Below, piece after piece: positions 26,472 through 34,164 of a DNA stretch of 64,000 bases. Under the pieces are notes generated by a model. The model saw only the letters and a program-made list of their open reading frames with translations. It was not told where the DNA came from and ran no database searches. The stretch spans positions 186,001-250,000 of the forward strand of contig NZ_JAFFQY010000022.1 of NCBI RefSeq assembly GCF_017311575.1. The letters are read 5' to 3'. Origin of the DNA: Roseococcus thiosulfatophilus (GTDB lineage: Bacteria; Pseudomonadota; Alphaproteobacteria; Acetobacterales; Acetobacteraceae). Made by a program: the position numbers and the translations under genes. Positions within the stretch are counted from its first letter, which is position 1, and each line of letters starts with the position of its first letter.

Positions 26472-26492
26472 GGCAGGCCGGGGCGGCCTGCC
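26472..26492 (-). promoter_or_regulatory. Hairpin directly before the histidine kinase start
   Basis: GGCAGGCC (26472-26479) and GGCCTGCC (26485-26492) form a perfect 8-base-pair stem with a 5-base loop in the 45-base gap between mrpG and the kinase. It ends five bases before the kinase ATG and covers the expected ribosome site. No T-run follows, so it could be a weak terminator, an RNA processing site, or a translational block that lowers kinase output relative to mrp. Confidence 0.45.
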
Positions 26493-26511
26493 ACCCCGGC
26501 CGACCGCGAAA

Positions 26512-27735
26512 TCAGGCGAGAAGGACCGAGGCTTCCATCTCGCGCAGGCTGCGCCAGGCCGTGCGCCCGGAGGAGGAGCGGGCGGGGATGATGGCCAGCG
26601 CGCCGCCCGTGAAGGCCGGCAGCGGTGCCGGGCGGTCCGGATGGAGCAGCGCGGGGCCGCGATGCACCGGGCGTTCGCGCGCCGCCGCGAGGGCCACCGC
26701 CTCCTCCAGCGCCGCGTCCGCGCCGTCGAGGTCGAGCCCCGTGATGGTCAGCGGCAGATGCGTGAGGAAGGAGAGGCCGAGGAAGCGCTTCAGCGCCTCG
26801 CTGGAGGCGAGATCCCCCTCATGCAGGAAGTGCAGCGCGCCGGGCATGGTGAAGTCGGGCGCGGCCAGCAGCAGCCCGGGCAGCGACACGCGCGCCGAAC
26901 GCTGGGCGGCATAGCCTTCCTCCAGCGCCTGGGCATGGTCGAACCAAGTGCCGCGCGGCAGCACCGTCAGGTCGTGATGCGCGGCGGCATGGCCGAGCAG
27001 GGTGCCCGCATCGCCCTCCTCGTGGCGCATGCGGAAATGGTAGCCCTGGGTCTGGCAGAAGGTCTCCATCTGCGTGGCCAGGGAGGCCGCGGCCTCGCGC
27101 GCCTTGGCGAAGCGCGCCTCCACCAGGCGGCGGCCGAAATGGGCACCGCCCACCGGCATGGGGCCGGTCTGGTTGAGGCTGGGCGTGCAGAGCAGGCTCA
27201 GCAGCGTCACCTCGGTGCGCGGGCCGGCGGCGACCTCCAGCGAGGCGCGCAACGCCGCGGCCGCCCCCGGCCCGTCGGCCAGGGCCAGCAGCATGCGGCG
27301 CGGGGCGGCGGCGGCCTGCGGTTCAGGGCGGGCACCCGTCTCGGGGCCGGCCGCGCCCACCGGCATGGCGATGGCACGCTGCGCTTCCGGGTCCGCATCG
27401 ATCGCGTGGCGCGGCAGCACGCCCTTCAGCTCGTCCATCACCGTGCCCGACCACATGGGCGCCCCGCCCACATAGGCCGCGCGGCCCAGCGCGTGGGAGG
27501 AGATGGGCACCGTCACCAGCAGGAAGAGGACGATCAGCGTGACGCGGAACCAGGCCTCGCCCGTGTCGAAGGCGAAGGCGACGCCAAGCAGCGTCAGCCC
27601 CGCGCCGACCACGCCCGCCTTGGTGGCCGCGTGCATCCGCAGGAAGGCATCGGGCAGGCGCGCCACGCCGATGGCCGCGATCAGCGAGATGGTGGCGCCC
27701 GACAGCAGCAGCAGCGCCGCGACGATCTCAGACAT
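26512..27735 (-). CDS. mrpG: MrpG antiporter subunit fused to a universal-stress-like C-terminal region
   Basis: 407 residues, whereas MrpG is normally about 100-130. Residues 1-110 are a normal MrpG: three membrane helices with VARLPDAFLRMHAATKAG at 24-41 and VTVPISSHALGRAAY. After a Pro/Ala linker (about 125-146) come 260 soluble residues with alternating strands and helices: RRMLLALADG (147), TEVTLLSLL, HDLTVLPRGT, then a second similar unit from GALHFLHEGD (299) to GALAIIPARSS. This looks like a tandem universal stress protein (USP) fold, though the nucleotide-binding GxxG motif is not clear. The start at 27735 overlaps mrpF by 8 bases. The fusion is inside one uninterrupted frame. Confidence 0.8.
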   Translation of the reverse strand: MSEIVAALLLLSGATISLIAAIGVARLPDAFLRMHAATKAGVVGAGLTLLGVAFAFDTGEAWFRVTLIVLFLLVTVPISSHALGRAAYVGGAPMWSGTVMDELKGVLPRHAIDADPEAQRAIAMPVGAAGPETGARPEPQAAAAPRRMLLALADGPGAAAALRASLEVAAGPRTEVTLLSLLCTPSLNQTGPMPVGGAHFGRRLVEARFAKAREAAASLATQMETFCQTQGYHFRMRHEEGDAGTLLGHAAAHHDLTVLPRGTWFDHAQALEEGYAAQRSARVSLPGLLLAAPDFTMPGALHFLHEGDLASSEALKRFLGLSFLTHLPLTITGLDLDGADAALEEAVALAAARERPVHRGPALLHPDRPAPLPAFTGGALAIIPARSSSGRTAWRSLREMEASVLLA

Positions 27736-28018
27736 CCTGGTCCTCCGGCGGTTCGGATGCGCGCTTGATGAAGGTGGCGACACCCACGGCGCCGATGAAG
27801 CCCACCAGGCCGAGGCCCAGCGCGATGTCGAGCAGCGCGAGGTAGCCACCACCCAGCGCCACCAGCGCGGTGGCCGCGACGGCGAGCAGGCCCAGCAGGT
27901 CCATGGCGACCGCGCGGTCGGCGATGCCCGGGCCGTGCAGCATGCGCCAGCCGGTCAGGCCCACGGCCACCGCGACCATGAGCGCGGAGAAGATGAGGGC
28001 GACGGTCAGGAAGCTCAT
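27728..28018 (-). CDS. mrpF: Na+/H+ antiporter subunit MrpF
   Basis: 96 residues with three membrane helices. The conserved Asp-Arg pair of MrpF is visible in GPGIADRAVAMDLL. A small subunit of the multi-component Mrp cation/proton antiporter. The start overlaps the mrpE stop (ATGA), and its own stop lies inside mrpG. A short charged tail (KRASEPPEDQDV) ends the protein. The overlaps suggest subunits made in fixed ratio. Confidence 0.92.
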   Translation of the reverse strand: MSFLTVALIFSALMVAVAVGLTGWRMLHGPGIADRAVAMDLLGLLAVAATALVALGGGYLALLDIALGLGLVGFIGAVGVATFIKRASEPPEDQDV

Positions 28019-28368
28019 CGCAACACCCGCATCGCCGGGCGCTCCAGCCGTTCCGCGATGCTGGCGCGGACGGCCTCGGGGCTCTCGATGTCCATGACGT
28101 GCACGTAGAGAATGCTGCGGTCCTCCGAGACATGCAGCGCGGTGGTGCCGGGCGTCAGCGTCACCATGTCGGCCAGCAGCGTGATGCCGGCCGCGGAACG
28201 CAGGCGCAGCGGCACCGCCACCACGCCCGAGCGCGCGCGCACATTTGGCGCGAGTGTCGCGCGAATCACGTCCCAGGCGGAGAGCACCAGCTCCCGCAGG
28301 AAGAGCACCAGCAGCCAGATCCAGGCCAGGATGTTCCAGGGGCGCGCGGTCGGGGCCTTGTCGCTCAT
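28015..28368 (-). CDS. mrpE: Na+/H+ antiporter subunit MrpE
   Basis: 117 residues from ATG 28368, which overlaps the mrpD stop as ATGA. Membrane segments lie near the N-terminus (NILAWIWLLVLFLRELVL), followed by the conserved soluble region SGVVAVPLRL, ADMVTLTPGTTALHVSED and LYVHVMD. At 117 residues it is shorter than many MrpE proteins (about 160), apparently lacking the first pair of helices; the core that contacts the other subunits is kept. The upstream part of the open frame belongs to the shadow of mrpD and is not used. Confidence 0.88.
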   Translation of the reverse strand: MSDKAPTARPWNILAWIWLLVLFLRELVLSAWDVIRATLAPNVRARSGVVAVPLRLRSAAGITLLADMVTLTPGTTALHVSEDRSILYVHVMDIESPEAVRASIAERLERPAMRVLR

Positions 28369-29879
28369 GGCCGGATCACTCCCATCACGGCGGTGATGTA
28401 GGCCTCGCGGCTGGCGAGCTGTTCGCCCGCGGCCAGCGCGAAGGCGGCGAAGGGCTCGGTCCAGAGCCCGATGGTGATGGTGACGAGGCCGAGCCCGGCC
28501 ACCGGGGCCAGCAGCAGCCAGCGCGTGGCGCCGGTGATCGGCGGCAGCTCCGGCGTGCCCTCGGGGACTTCCTTCCAGAAGGCCTCCATCCAGATCTTGA
28601 GCATGGAGTAGAGGGTCAGGATGCCCGTGGCGAGCGCGATGCCCGCCAGCACATACCAGCCGGCGTCGAAGCCGGACTTCAGCACGAACAGCTTGGCCCA
28701 GAAGCCCGACAGCGGCGGGATGCCCGCCAGCGACAGCGCGGGAATGGCGAACAACAGCCCAAGCCAGGGGTCGCGGCGCCACAGCCCGCCCAGCGTGGCC
28801 AGCGAGAAGGTGCCGCCCGCGCGGCGGATCACGCCCGCCACCAGGAACAGGTTCGCCTTCACCACGATGTGATGCAGCATGTAGAGAACGGCACCCGCCA
28901 GCGCCAAGGGCGTCGCGATGGCGATGCCCACGATCATGTAGCCGATCTGGCTGATGATGTGGAACGACAGGATGCGCCGGATTTCCCAATGCGCGGCGGC
29001 GCCCAGCACGCCCACCACCATGGTGCCGGCGGCCAGGAACCACATGAGCGGGGCCACCCAGGCATGGCCCTCCGGCAGCAGCAGCGTGACGATGCGGATC
29101 AGCGCGTAGACGCCCACCTTCGTCAGCAGCGCGGCGAAGATGGCCGCCACGGGCGCGATGGCCGTGTGGTAGGAGGCGGGCAGCCAGAAGAACAGCGGGA
29201 ACACCGCCGCCTTGGCGCCGAAGGCCGCGAGCATCAGGAAGGCCACCGCCGCGACGGCGCCCTGGTTCTCGATCTCGGGGATGCGCCGGGCCATGTCGGC
29301 CAGGTTCAGCGTGCCGGTCAGCCCGAACATCATGCCGACCGAGATGAGGAACACCGTCGTCGCCAGCAGGTTCAGCATGGCGTACTTCACGGCGCCATCC
29401 AGCTGCTCACGCCCACCGCCCAGCACGATCAGGCCGAAGGAGGCGATGAGCATCACCTCGAACCAGACGTAGAGGTTGAACAGGTCACCGGCCAGGAAGG
29501 CGCCGCCGACGCCCAGCGCCAGCGCGGCCAGCAGCGGGTGCCACAGCGCCTCGTTGTCCAGCACATCGGCGTCGCCGCGCGCGTAGAGCGCCGTCGCCGC
29601 GTACATCAGCGCCGTGATCGCGACCATGGAGGCGGCGAAGAGATCGGCCACCAGCGTGATGCCGAAGGGCGCGGGCCAATCGCCCATCTGGGAGGCGATG
29701 ACACCCTGCGAAATCACCTCGGCCACCAGCGCCGCGGAGGCCAGCAGCAGGCCCACCGCGGTGATCGCGGTGATGCCGCGCTGAAGGTCGCGGTGGGATT
29801 GCAGCGCCGCAGTGGCCGCGCAGGCCAGCAACGGCAGGAGAAGGGGCAGCGCGAGCAGCCAGTCGGCGCGGGTGGCCAT
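28365..29879 (-). CDS. mrpD: Na+/H+ antiporter subunit MrpD (NuoN-like)
   Basis: 504 residues with about 14 membrane helices, of the proton-translocating antiporter-like family shared with complex I subunits. The conserved Glu and Lys in helices are visible in YVWFEVMLIASFGL, AAFGAKAAVFPLFFWLP and HHIVVKANLFLVAG. Together with MrpA it forms the ion-pumping core. The start shares one base with the mrpC stop (TGATG). Confidence 0.94.
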   Translation of the reverse strand: MATRADWLLALPLLLPLLACAATAALQSHRDLQRGITAITAVGLLLASAALVAEVISQGVIASQMGDWPAPFGITLVADLFAASMVAITALMYAATALYARGDADVLDNEALWHPLLAALALGVGGAFLAGDLFNLYVWFEVMLIASFGLIVLGGGREQLDGAVKYAMLNLLATTVFLISVGMMFGLTGTLNLADMARRIPEIENQGAVAAVAFLMLAAFGAKAAVFPLFFWLPASYHTAIAPVAAIFAALLTKVGVYALIRIVTLLLPEGHAWVAPLMWFLAAGTMVVGVLGAAAHWEIRRILSFHIISQIGYMIVGIAIATPLALAGAVLYMLHHIVVKANLFLVAGVIRRAGGTFSLATLGGLWRRDPWLGLLFAIPALSLAGIPPLSGFWAKLFVLKSGFDAGWYVLAGIALATGILTLYSMLKIWMEAFWKEVPEGTPELPPITGATRWLLLAPVAGLGLVTITIGLWTEPFAAFALAAGEQLASREAYITAVMGVIRP

Positions 29880-30313
29880 CAGCGCGCTCCCGTGCGGGTG
29901 GGCAGGAGGTCGGCGGCCAGCGTCTCGGCCTCGGCGGCGTCACGCGGATCGGCGGCGGGCAGGCCGCGCGGTTCGGCGACGCGCAGCGCCTCGGTGTCCA
30001 CCGTGCCCTTGCCGCGCCAGACCGCCCAGCTCAGCACCATCACATAGGCCGTGAGGCCGAAGGAGATGACGATGGCCGTCAGCACCAGCGCCTGGGGCAG
30101 CGGGTTGGAGGCATCGGCCACCAGGGCGTTGGCGCCGGGCGCCACCAGCGGCGGTGCCCAGCCCAGCACGCGCCCACTGGCGATGATGGCGATGTTCGCC
30201 GCGTTGCCCAGCAGCAGCAGGCCCAGGATGGAGCGCGCGAGCGAACGCGCCATCAGCAGGTAGATGGCGGCCGAGAGCAGCACGCCGAAGAGGAGCGCCA
30301 GGAGGAATTCCAT
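29879..30313 (-). CDS. mrpC: Na+/H+ antiporter subunit MrpC (NuoK-like)
   Basis: 144 residues, three membrane helices, related to NuoK. FGVLLSAAIYLLMARSLARSI and GLLLLGNAANIAII are the family signature, and DPLPQALVLTAIVI-type residues (here SNPLPQALVLTAIVIS) follow. A hydrophilic tail of about 40 residues extends beyond the usual length. It is separated from mrpB by only 4 bases. Confidence 0.93.
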   Translation of the reverse strand: MEFLLALLFGVLLSAAIYLLMARSLARSILGLLLLGNAANIAIIASGRVLGWAPPLVAPGANALVADASNPLPQALVLTAIVISFGLTAYVMVLSWAVWRGKGTVDTEALRVAEPRGLPAADPRDAAEAETLAADLLPTRTGAR

Positions 30314-30317
30314 GGGC

Positions 30318-30716
30318 TCAGGCCTCCATGAAGGGCAGCACGAAGGCGAGCGCGAAGCCCAGCACGACGAGATAGACGCCCAGGTCGAACAGCACGGTGG
30401 TGCCGATGGGGGTGGTGCCCAGCCATTGCTGCGTGAGGAAGGGCTCCCCGAACAGCAGCATGGCCGGCAGCCCGGCCAGGATGCCGCACAGCAGGCCGAT
30501 TCCCGCCCAGGTCAGCGGCTGCAGCCGCAGCACCGCGCGCGTGGCCCCCGCCCCGCGCGCCAGCGCGTGGAAGACGAAGCCCAGCGCGCCGATCAGCCCG
30601 CCGATGAAGCCGCCGCCCGGCTCATTGTGGCCGCGCAGCAGCACGAAGAGGGAGAGGAGAACACAGGCCCACAGCACGTAGCGCGCCGAGGCGTTCATGA
30701 TGAAGCTGGTCTTCAT
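30318..30716 (-). CDS. mrpB: Na+/H+ antiporter subunit MrpB
   Basis: 132 residues, four membrane helices. [20 protein letters not shown] at about residues 21-40 is the MrpB signature. It starts 3 bases after the mrpA stop. MrpA here also carries an MrpB-like domain at its own C-terminus, which is normal for the seven-subunit (group 1) systems. Confidence 0.94.
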   Translation of the reverse strand: MKTSFIMNASARYVLWACVLLSLFVLLRGHNEPGGGFIGGLIGALGFVFHALARGAGATRAVLRLQPLTWAGIGLLCGILAGLPAMLLFGEPFLTQQWLGTTPIGTTVLFDLGVYLVVLGFALAFVLPFMEA

Positions 30717-30719
30717 GGC

Positions 30720-33005
30720 TCACTTCCCCCGCGCGCGGCGCAGCAGCACCGTGGCCGCCAGCGCCGCGATCAGCAGCACCGCGATCTCGCCCAGCGTGTC
30801 CAGCGCGCGGAAATCCACCAGGATGACGTTGACGACGTTGCGGCCCTTGGCCTCCGGCCAGGCGGCGGCGCCCATCCAGTCGGGCATCTGCGTGTCGAAG
30901 GGCACGGACAGCACGGCCAGCAGCGTGAGGAAGCCCACCACGCCCGCGCCGATGGCGATGGCGCCGTCGCGGCGGTGTTCCTCGCGCCGGCGCGCGTCCA
31001 GCTCGCGGAAGGGCAGGCGCGCGAGGATGGCCACCAGCAGCACGATGGCGATGGTCTCGACGGTGAACTGCGTGAAGGCGAGGTCCGCCGCGCCCAGCGT
31101 GAGGAACAGGATGCCGACGCCGAAGCCCACCACCGCGGCCGCCATAACCTGCGCGAAGAGCATCTGCAGGCGGCAGGCCGCCACTGCGCCCGCGATCACG
31201 AGACCCACCAGCACCGCCTGGTGCGGCAGGGGCAGCGGGTCCGCCGACGGCAGGCCAAGGCCGCCGCCCGCCACCAGCAGCACCAACGTGCCGCCGAACA
31301 TCAACACCACGGTGGCGCCGATGTAGAAGCGCAGGCTGCCGGTCTGCACGCGCCGCGTCACCGCGCCCGAGATCAGCGAGACGCTCCGCAGGAGGCTGCC
31401 ATAGGCAGCATCCGGCCCGTAGTCGTCGAGCCAGGTCTGCGCCGCCAGGCGCGGCTGCAACCGCGTCCAGGCCAGGAAGGCGATGACGCCCAGCACCAGC
31501 ACCACCAGGGAGAGGTAGTAGACGATCTCGGTCGCCTGCTTGTCGCCGAGCGCGATGCCCGTGGGTTCGCCCAGGATGGCGGCCGCCGCAGGTTCCACCA
31601 GGTTCACCGAGATCAGCGCGGGCGCCAGACCGAAGACAAGGCCCAGGATGGCCAGCGTCAGCGGCGCGGCGAGCATGGTGAAGCCGGGGTCCTTGGCCTC
31701 GCGCTCCATCTCCATGGGCTTGCCGAAGAAGGGCCGCACCGCGACCACGCCGGCCACCACCACCATGGCCGCGTTGACCAGCAGCGCCACCACGGGCAGC
31801 AGCCCCGGCACGCCGAGCTGCACGGTGAACAGCAGGTCCTTGGCCATGTAGCCGATGAAGCCCGGCGCGCCCGCCATGGAGAGCGCGGCCAGGAGTGCCG
31901 CGATGGCGGTCAGCGGCATGTGGCGGCCCAGGCCGCGCAGCATCAGCGCATCGCGCGTGCCGGCCTTCTTGTCGAGGATGCCGGCCACGAGGAACAGGCT
32001 CGCCTTGTAGAGGGCGTGCACCAGCAGGAACACCACGGCCGCGGTGGCCGCCAGTGGCTCCTCCAGCCCGATCAGCGTCACCAGCGTGCCCAGCGCCACC
32101 ACGGTGGACCAGGCGAGCTTGCGCTTCAGGTCCCGCTCACGCAGGGCGAGGATGGCGCCGGTCAGCATGGTCAGCGTGCCCGCGCCGGTCAGCAGCCCCT
32201 GCCACAGCGCCCATTCCTGGAAGGCCGGGTTCAGCCGCGCCAGCAGATAGACGCCGAGCTTCACCATCGTGGCCGAATGCAGATAGGCCGAGACGGGGGT
32301 GGGCGCGGCCATGGCGTTCGGCAGCCACATGTGCAGCGGCCACTGCGCGGATTTGGCGAAGCAGCCCATCGCCACCAGCACGATGATCCAGGGCGTGAAG
32401 GCGTGCGTGGCGAGCACGGCGCGATTGGCCAGGATCTCGGAAATGGTGAAGGTGCCGGCCGCCGTGCCCAGCAGCAGGATGCCGGCCAGCATCGCGAGCC
32501 CGCCCGAAACCGTCACCAGCAGGCCCTGCTGGGCGGCGCGCCGGGCGGCGGGCTTGTGCGCCTCGAACCCGATCAGCATGAAGGAGGCGAGGCTGGTCAG
32601 CTCCCAGAAGATGAACAGGACGATCAGGTCATCGGCCAGCACCGCGCCCAGCATCGCCGCCATGAACAGCGTCAGCACCGCCATGAAGCGATGCTGCTTC
32701 GGATAGCTGGTCATGTAGCTGCCGGAGAACAGGAAGATGCCGGTGCCGATGCCGGTGATGAGCAGCGCCATGAGCTGCGACAGCCCGTCCAGGCGGAAGG
32801 CGAAGCCGATGCCGAAGGACGACAGCCAGTCCACCCGGAAGGTGGCGCCCAGCGGCAGCAGCAGGATGAGGCCGAAGAGCGTCGCCGGCAGCAGCGCCAG
32901 CGCCGGGGCGAGCGCGGGTCGCGCGCGCAGGCCGAGCGCTACCGCCGGAACGGCCAGCAACGCCAGGCAGGGGATGAGGGCGAGGATCCAGTTCACGGCG
33001 GCCAC
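30720..33005 (-). CDS. mrpA: Na+/H+ antiporter subunit MrpA (NuoL-like plus MbhD/MbhE domains)
   Basis: 761 residues. The N-terminal 500 residues form the NuoL-like pump (IFWELTSLASFMLIG, KSAQWPLHMWLPNAM with the conserved Lys, SATMVKLGVYLLARL, LVHALYKASLFL). The rest is the MbhD/MbhE-type domain (AAVVGFGVGILFLTLGAADLAFTQFTVET, VNVILVDFRALDTLGE). It imports protons in exchange for Na+ and anchors the complex. Start: GTG 33005 or GTG 32996. A sigma-54 promoter at 33009-33024 would start transcription near 32998, which would favour GTG 32996 on a nearly leaderless mRNA. Confidence 0.93.
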   Translation of the reverse strand: MAAVNWILALIPCLALLAVPAVALGLRARPALAPALALLPATLFGLILLLPLGATFRVDWLSSFGIGFAFRLDGLSQLMALLITGIGTGIFLFSGSYMTSYPKQHRFMAVLTLFMAAMLGAVLADDLIVLFIFWELTSLASFMLIGFEAHKPAARRAAQQGLLVTVSGGLAMLAGILLLGTAAGTFTISEILANRAVLATHAFTPWIIVLVAMGCFAKSAQWPLHMWLPNAMAAPTPVSAYLHSATMVKLGVYLLARLNPAFQEWALWQGLLTGAGTLTMLTGAILALRERDLKRKLAWSTVVALGTLVTLIGLEEPLAATAAVVFLLVHALYKASLFLVAGILDKKAGTRDALMLRGLGRHMPLTAIAALLAALSMAGAPGFIGYMAKDLLFTVQLGVPGLLPVVALLVNAAMVVVAGVVAVRPFFGKPMEMEREAKDPGFTMLAAPLTLAILGLVFGLAPALISVNLVEPAAAAILGEPTGIALGDKQATEIVYYLSLVVLVLGVIAFLAWTRLQPRLAAQTWLDDYGPDAAYGSLLRSVSLISGAVTRRVQTGSLRFYIGATVVLMFGGTLVLLVAGGGLGLPSADPLPLPHQAVLVGLVIAGAVAACRLQMLFAQVMAAAVVGFGVGILFLTLGAADLAFTQFTVETIAIVLLVAILARLPFRELDARRREEHRRDGAIAIGAGVVGFLTLLAVLSVPFDTQMPDWMGAAAWPEAKGRNVVNVILVDFRALDTLGEIAVLLIAALAATVLLRRARGK

Positions 33006-33008
33006 CGC

Positions 33009-33024
33009 TGCAACAGCCGTGCCA
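33009..33024 (-). promoter_or_regulatory. Sigma-54 (-24/-12) promoter upstream of mrpA
   Basis: On the minus strand the bases read TGGCAC-GGCTG-TTGCA, preceded by C, matching the sigma-54 consensus YTGGCACG-N4-TTGCW at every defined base, with the required ten bases between GG and GC. The predicted transcript begins about 12 bases after the GC, near 32998. That is downstream of GTG 33005, so either translation begins at GTG 32996 or this match does not drive mrpA. A sigma-54 activator gene lies in the same gene run. Confidence 0.55.
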
Positions 33025-33083
33025 GCCGCATGCCCCGGCGGAAAGCGCGGAAAGGCGCGGCACGGCCGCGCGTGGGCCGTCAG

Positions 33084-33128
33084 CGCCCGTTCGCAAACCC
33101 GAACGGGGCGTCCGGAAAGCCGGACGCC
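33084..33128 (-). terminator. Two overlapping hairpins after corA
   Basis: Between the corA stop and the mrpA promoter are GGCGTCCGG/CCGGACGCC with a 4-base loop (33107-33128) and CGCCCGTTCG paired to CGAACGGGGCG with one bulge (33084-33110). The two stems share bases 33107-33110, so they can compete. No T-run follows, but position and stability suggest termination of corA transcripts. It supports mrpA beginning a separate transcription unit. Confidence 0.5.
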
Positions 33129-33135
33129 GCGCCGA

Positions 33136-34110
33136 CTACAGCCAGCCCTTGCGCTTGAAGTAGAGCACGGGCCCCAGCGCGCTCAGGATCATGGCCAGCA
33201 CCGCCAGGGGGTAGCCGATGGGCCATTCCAACTCGGGCATATGCTGGAAGTTCATGCCGTAGATGCTGGCGATGAGGGTGGGCGGCATCAGCGCCACGCT
33301 CACCACGGTGAAGGTCTTGATGATGTTCATCTGCTCGACGTTGATGATGCCCAGCACGGCGTCGAGCAGGAAGGTCGCCTTGTGGTTCATGGAATTGCCG
33401 TGCTCGACCAGGCTTCGCACGTCGCGCACGAGCGTCTTGATCAGATGCTGGTTCTCCTTCCGCACCGCCGATTTCTCGGCGGTCAGGAAGGTGAGGATGC
33501 GCGTGAGGCCGAGCAGCGTGTCCGTGGTCCGCGCCGTCAGGTCGCCCACCAGGCCCAGCGTCAGCAGCACCGAGCGCAGGTCCTGGTCCTTCTGCGTCAC
33601 CTTCTTGGCGCTGCGGGCGGCGCGGAAGGCGTCCTGGTTGGCGCGGTCGATGTCGAGGCCGATGCGCTCCAGGATATCCGCCAGCCGGTCCACGATCTGG
33701 CCGAACAGATGCAGCAGCACGGCGTCCGGGCTGCCTAGCAGCGCCTCCGGCGCCTTCTGGCAGCGGGCGGTGAAGACCGAGAAGGCCTTGGGCGTGGCAT
33801 GGCGCACCGTGACCAGCACGGAGGGGGCCAGCACGAAGGAGATGGGCGTGGATTCGTAGTCGCTGCCCTCGACCCCATGCAGGAAGTTGGCGGTGAGGAA
33901 CAGCACATCCCCCTCGCGGTACATGCGGGAGGAGCTTTCGATCTCCTGCATCTCCTCGCGCGAGGGGAGTTCGAAGCCCACCGCCGCCTCGACCAGCCGC
34001 TCCTCCTCGGGCGTGGGGTCCAGAAGGTCGATCCAGACGGCATCCTGGAGGGGGGCCGCCTCATGCCCGCGGTAGAGCGCCCCCTGGCGAACGGCAAAGG
34101 TTGTCAGCAT
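33136..34110 (-). CDS. corA: CorA family magnesium transporter
   Basis: 324 residues. The C-terminal part has two membrane helices with the invariant YGMNFQHMPELEWP motif (GMN) at the end of the first and a basic tail (YFKRKGWL). The N-terminal cytoplasmic funnel domain begins with a short beta-rich segment and continues with long helices. It forms a pentameric Mg2+ (also Co2+/Ni2+) channel. It lies upstream of mrpA on the same strand but is separated by a 130-base gap with competing hairpins, so it is probably transcribed apart. Confidence 0.92.
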   Translation of the reverse strand: MLTTFAVRQGALYRGHEAAPLQDAVWIDLLDPTPEEERLVEAAVGFELPSREEMQEIESSSRMYREGDVLFLTANFLHGVEGSDYESTPISFVLAPSVLVTVRHATPKAFSVFTARCQKAPEALLGSPDAVLLHLFGQIVDRLADILERIGLDIDRANQDAFRAARSAKKVTQKDQDLRSVLLTLGLVGDLTARTTDTLLGLTRILTFLTAEKSAVRKENQHLIKTLVRDVRSLVEHGNSMNHKATFLLDAVLGIINVEQMNIIKTFTVVSVALMPPTLIASIYGMNFQHMPELEWPIGYPLAVLAMILSALGPVLYFKRKGWL

Positions 34111-34164
34111 CCACCAGGTTCCTTGCGGCAGGGTACGGGGCCGAAGCCGCCGGTAGAGAAGAAA

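Noticed and set aside
30264-33158. 964-residue open frame on the plus strand opposite mrpA
   Set aside because: Low-complexity, His/Gln/Arg-rich translation antisense to a clearly recognised gene; a typical GC-rich shadow frame.
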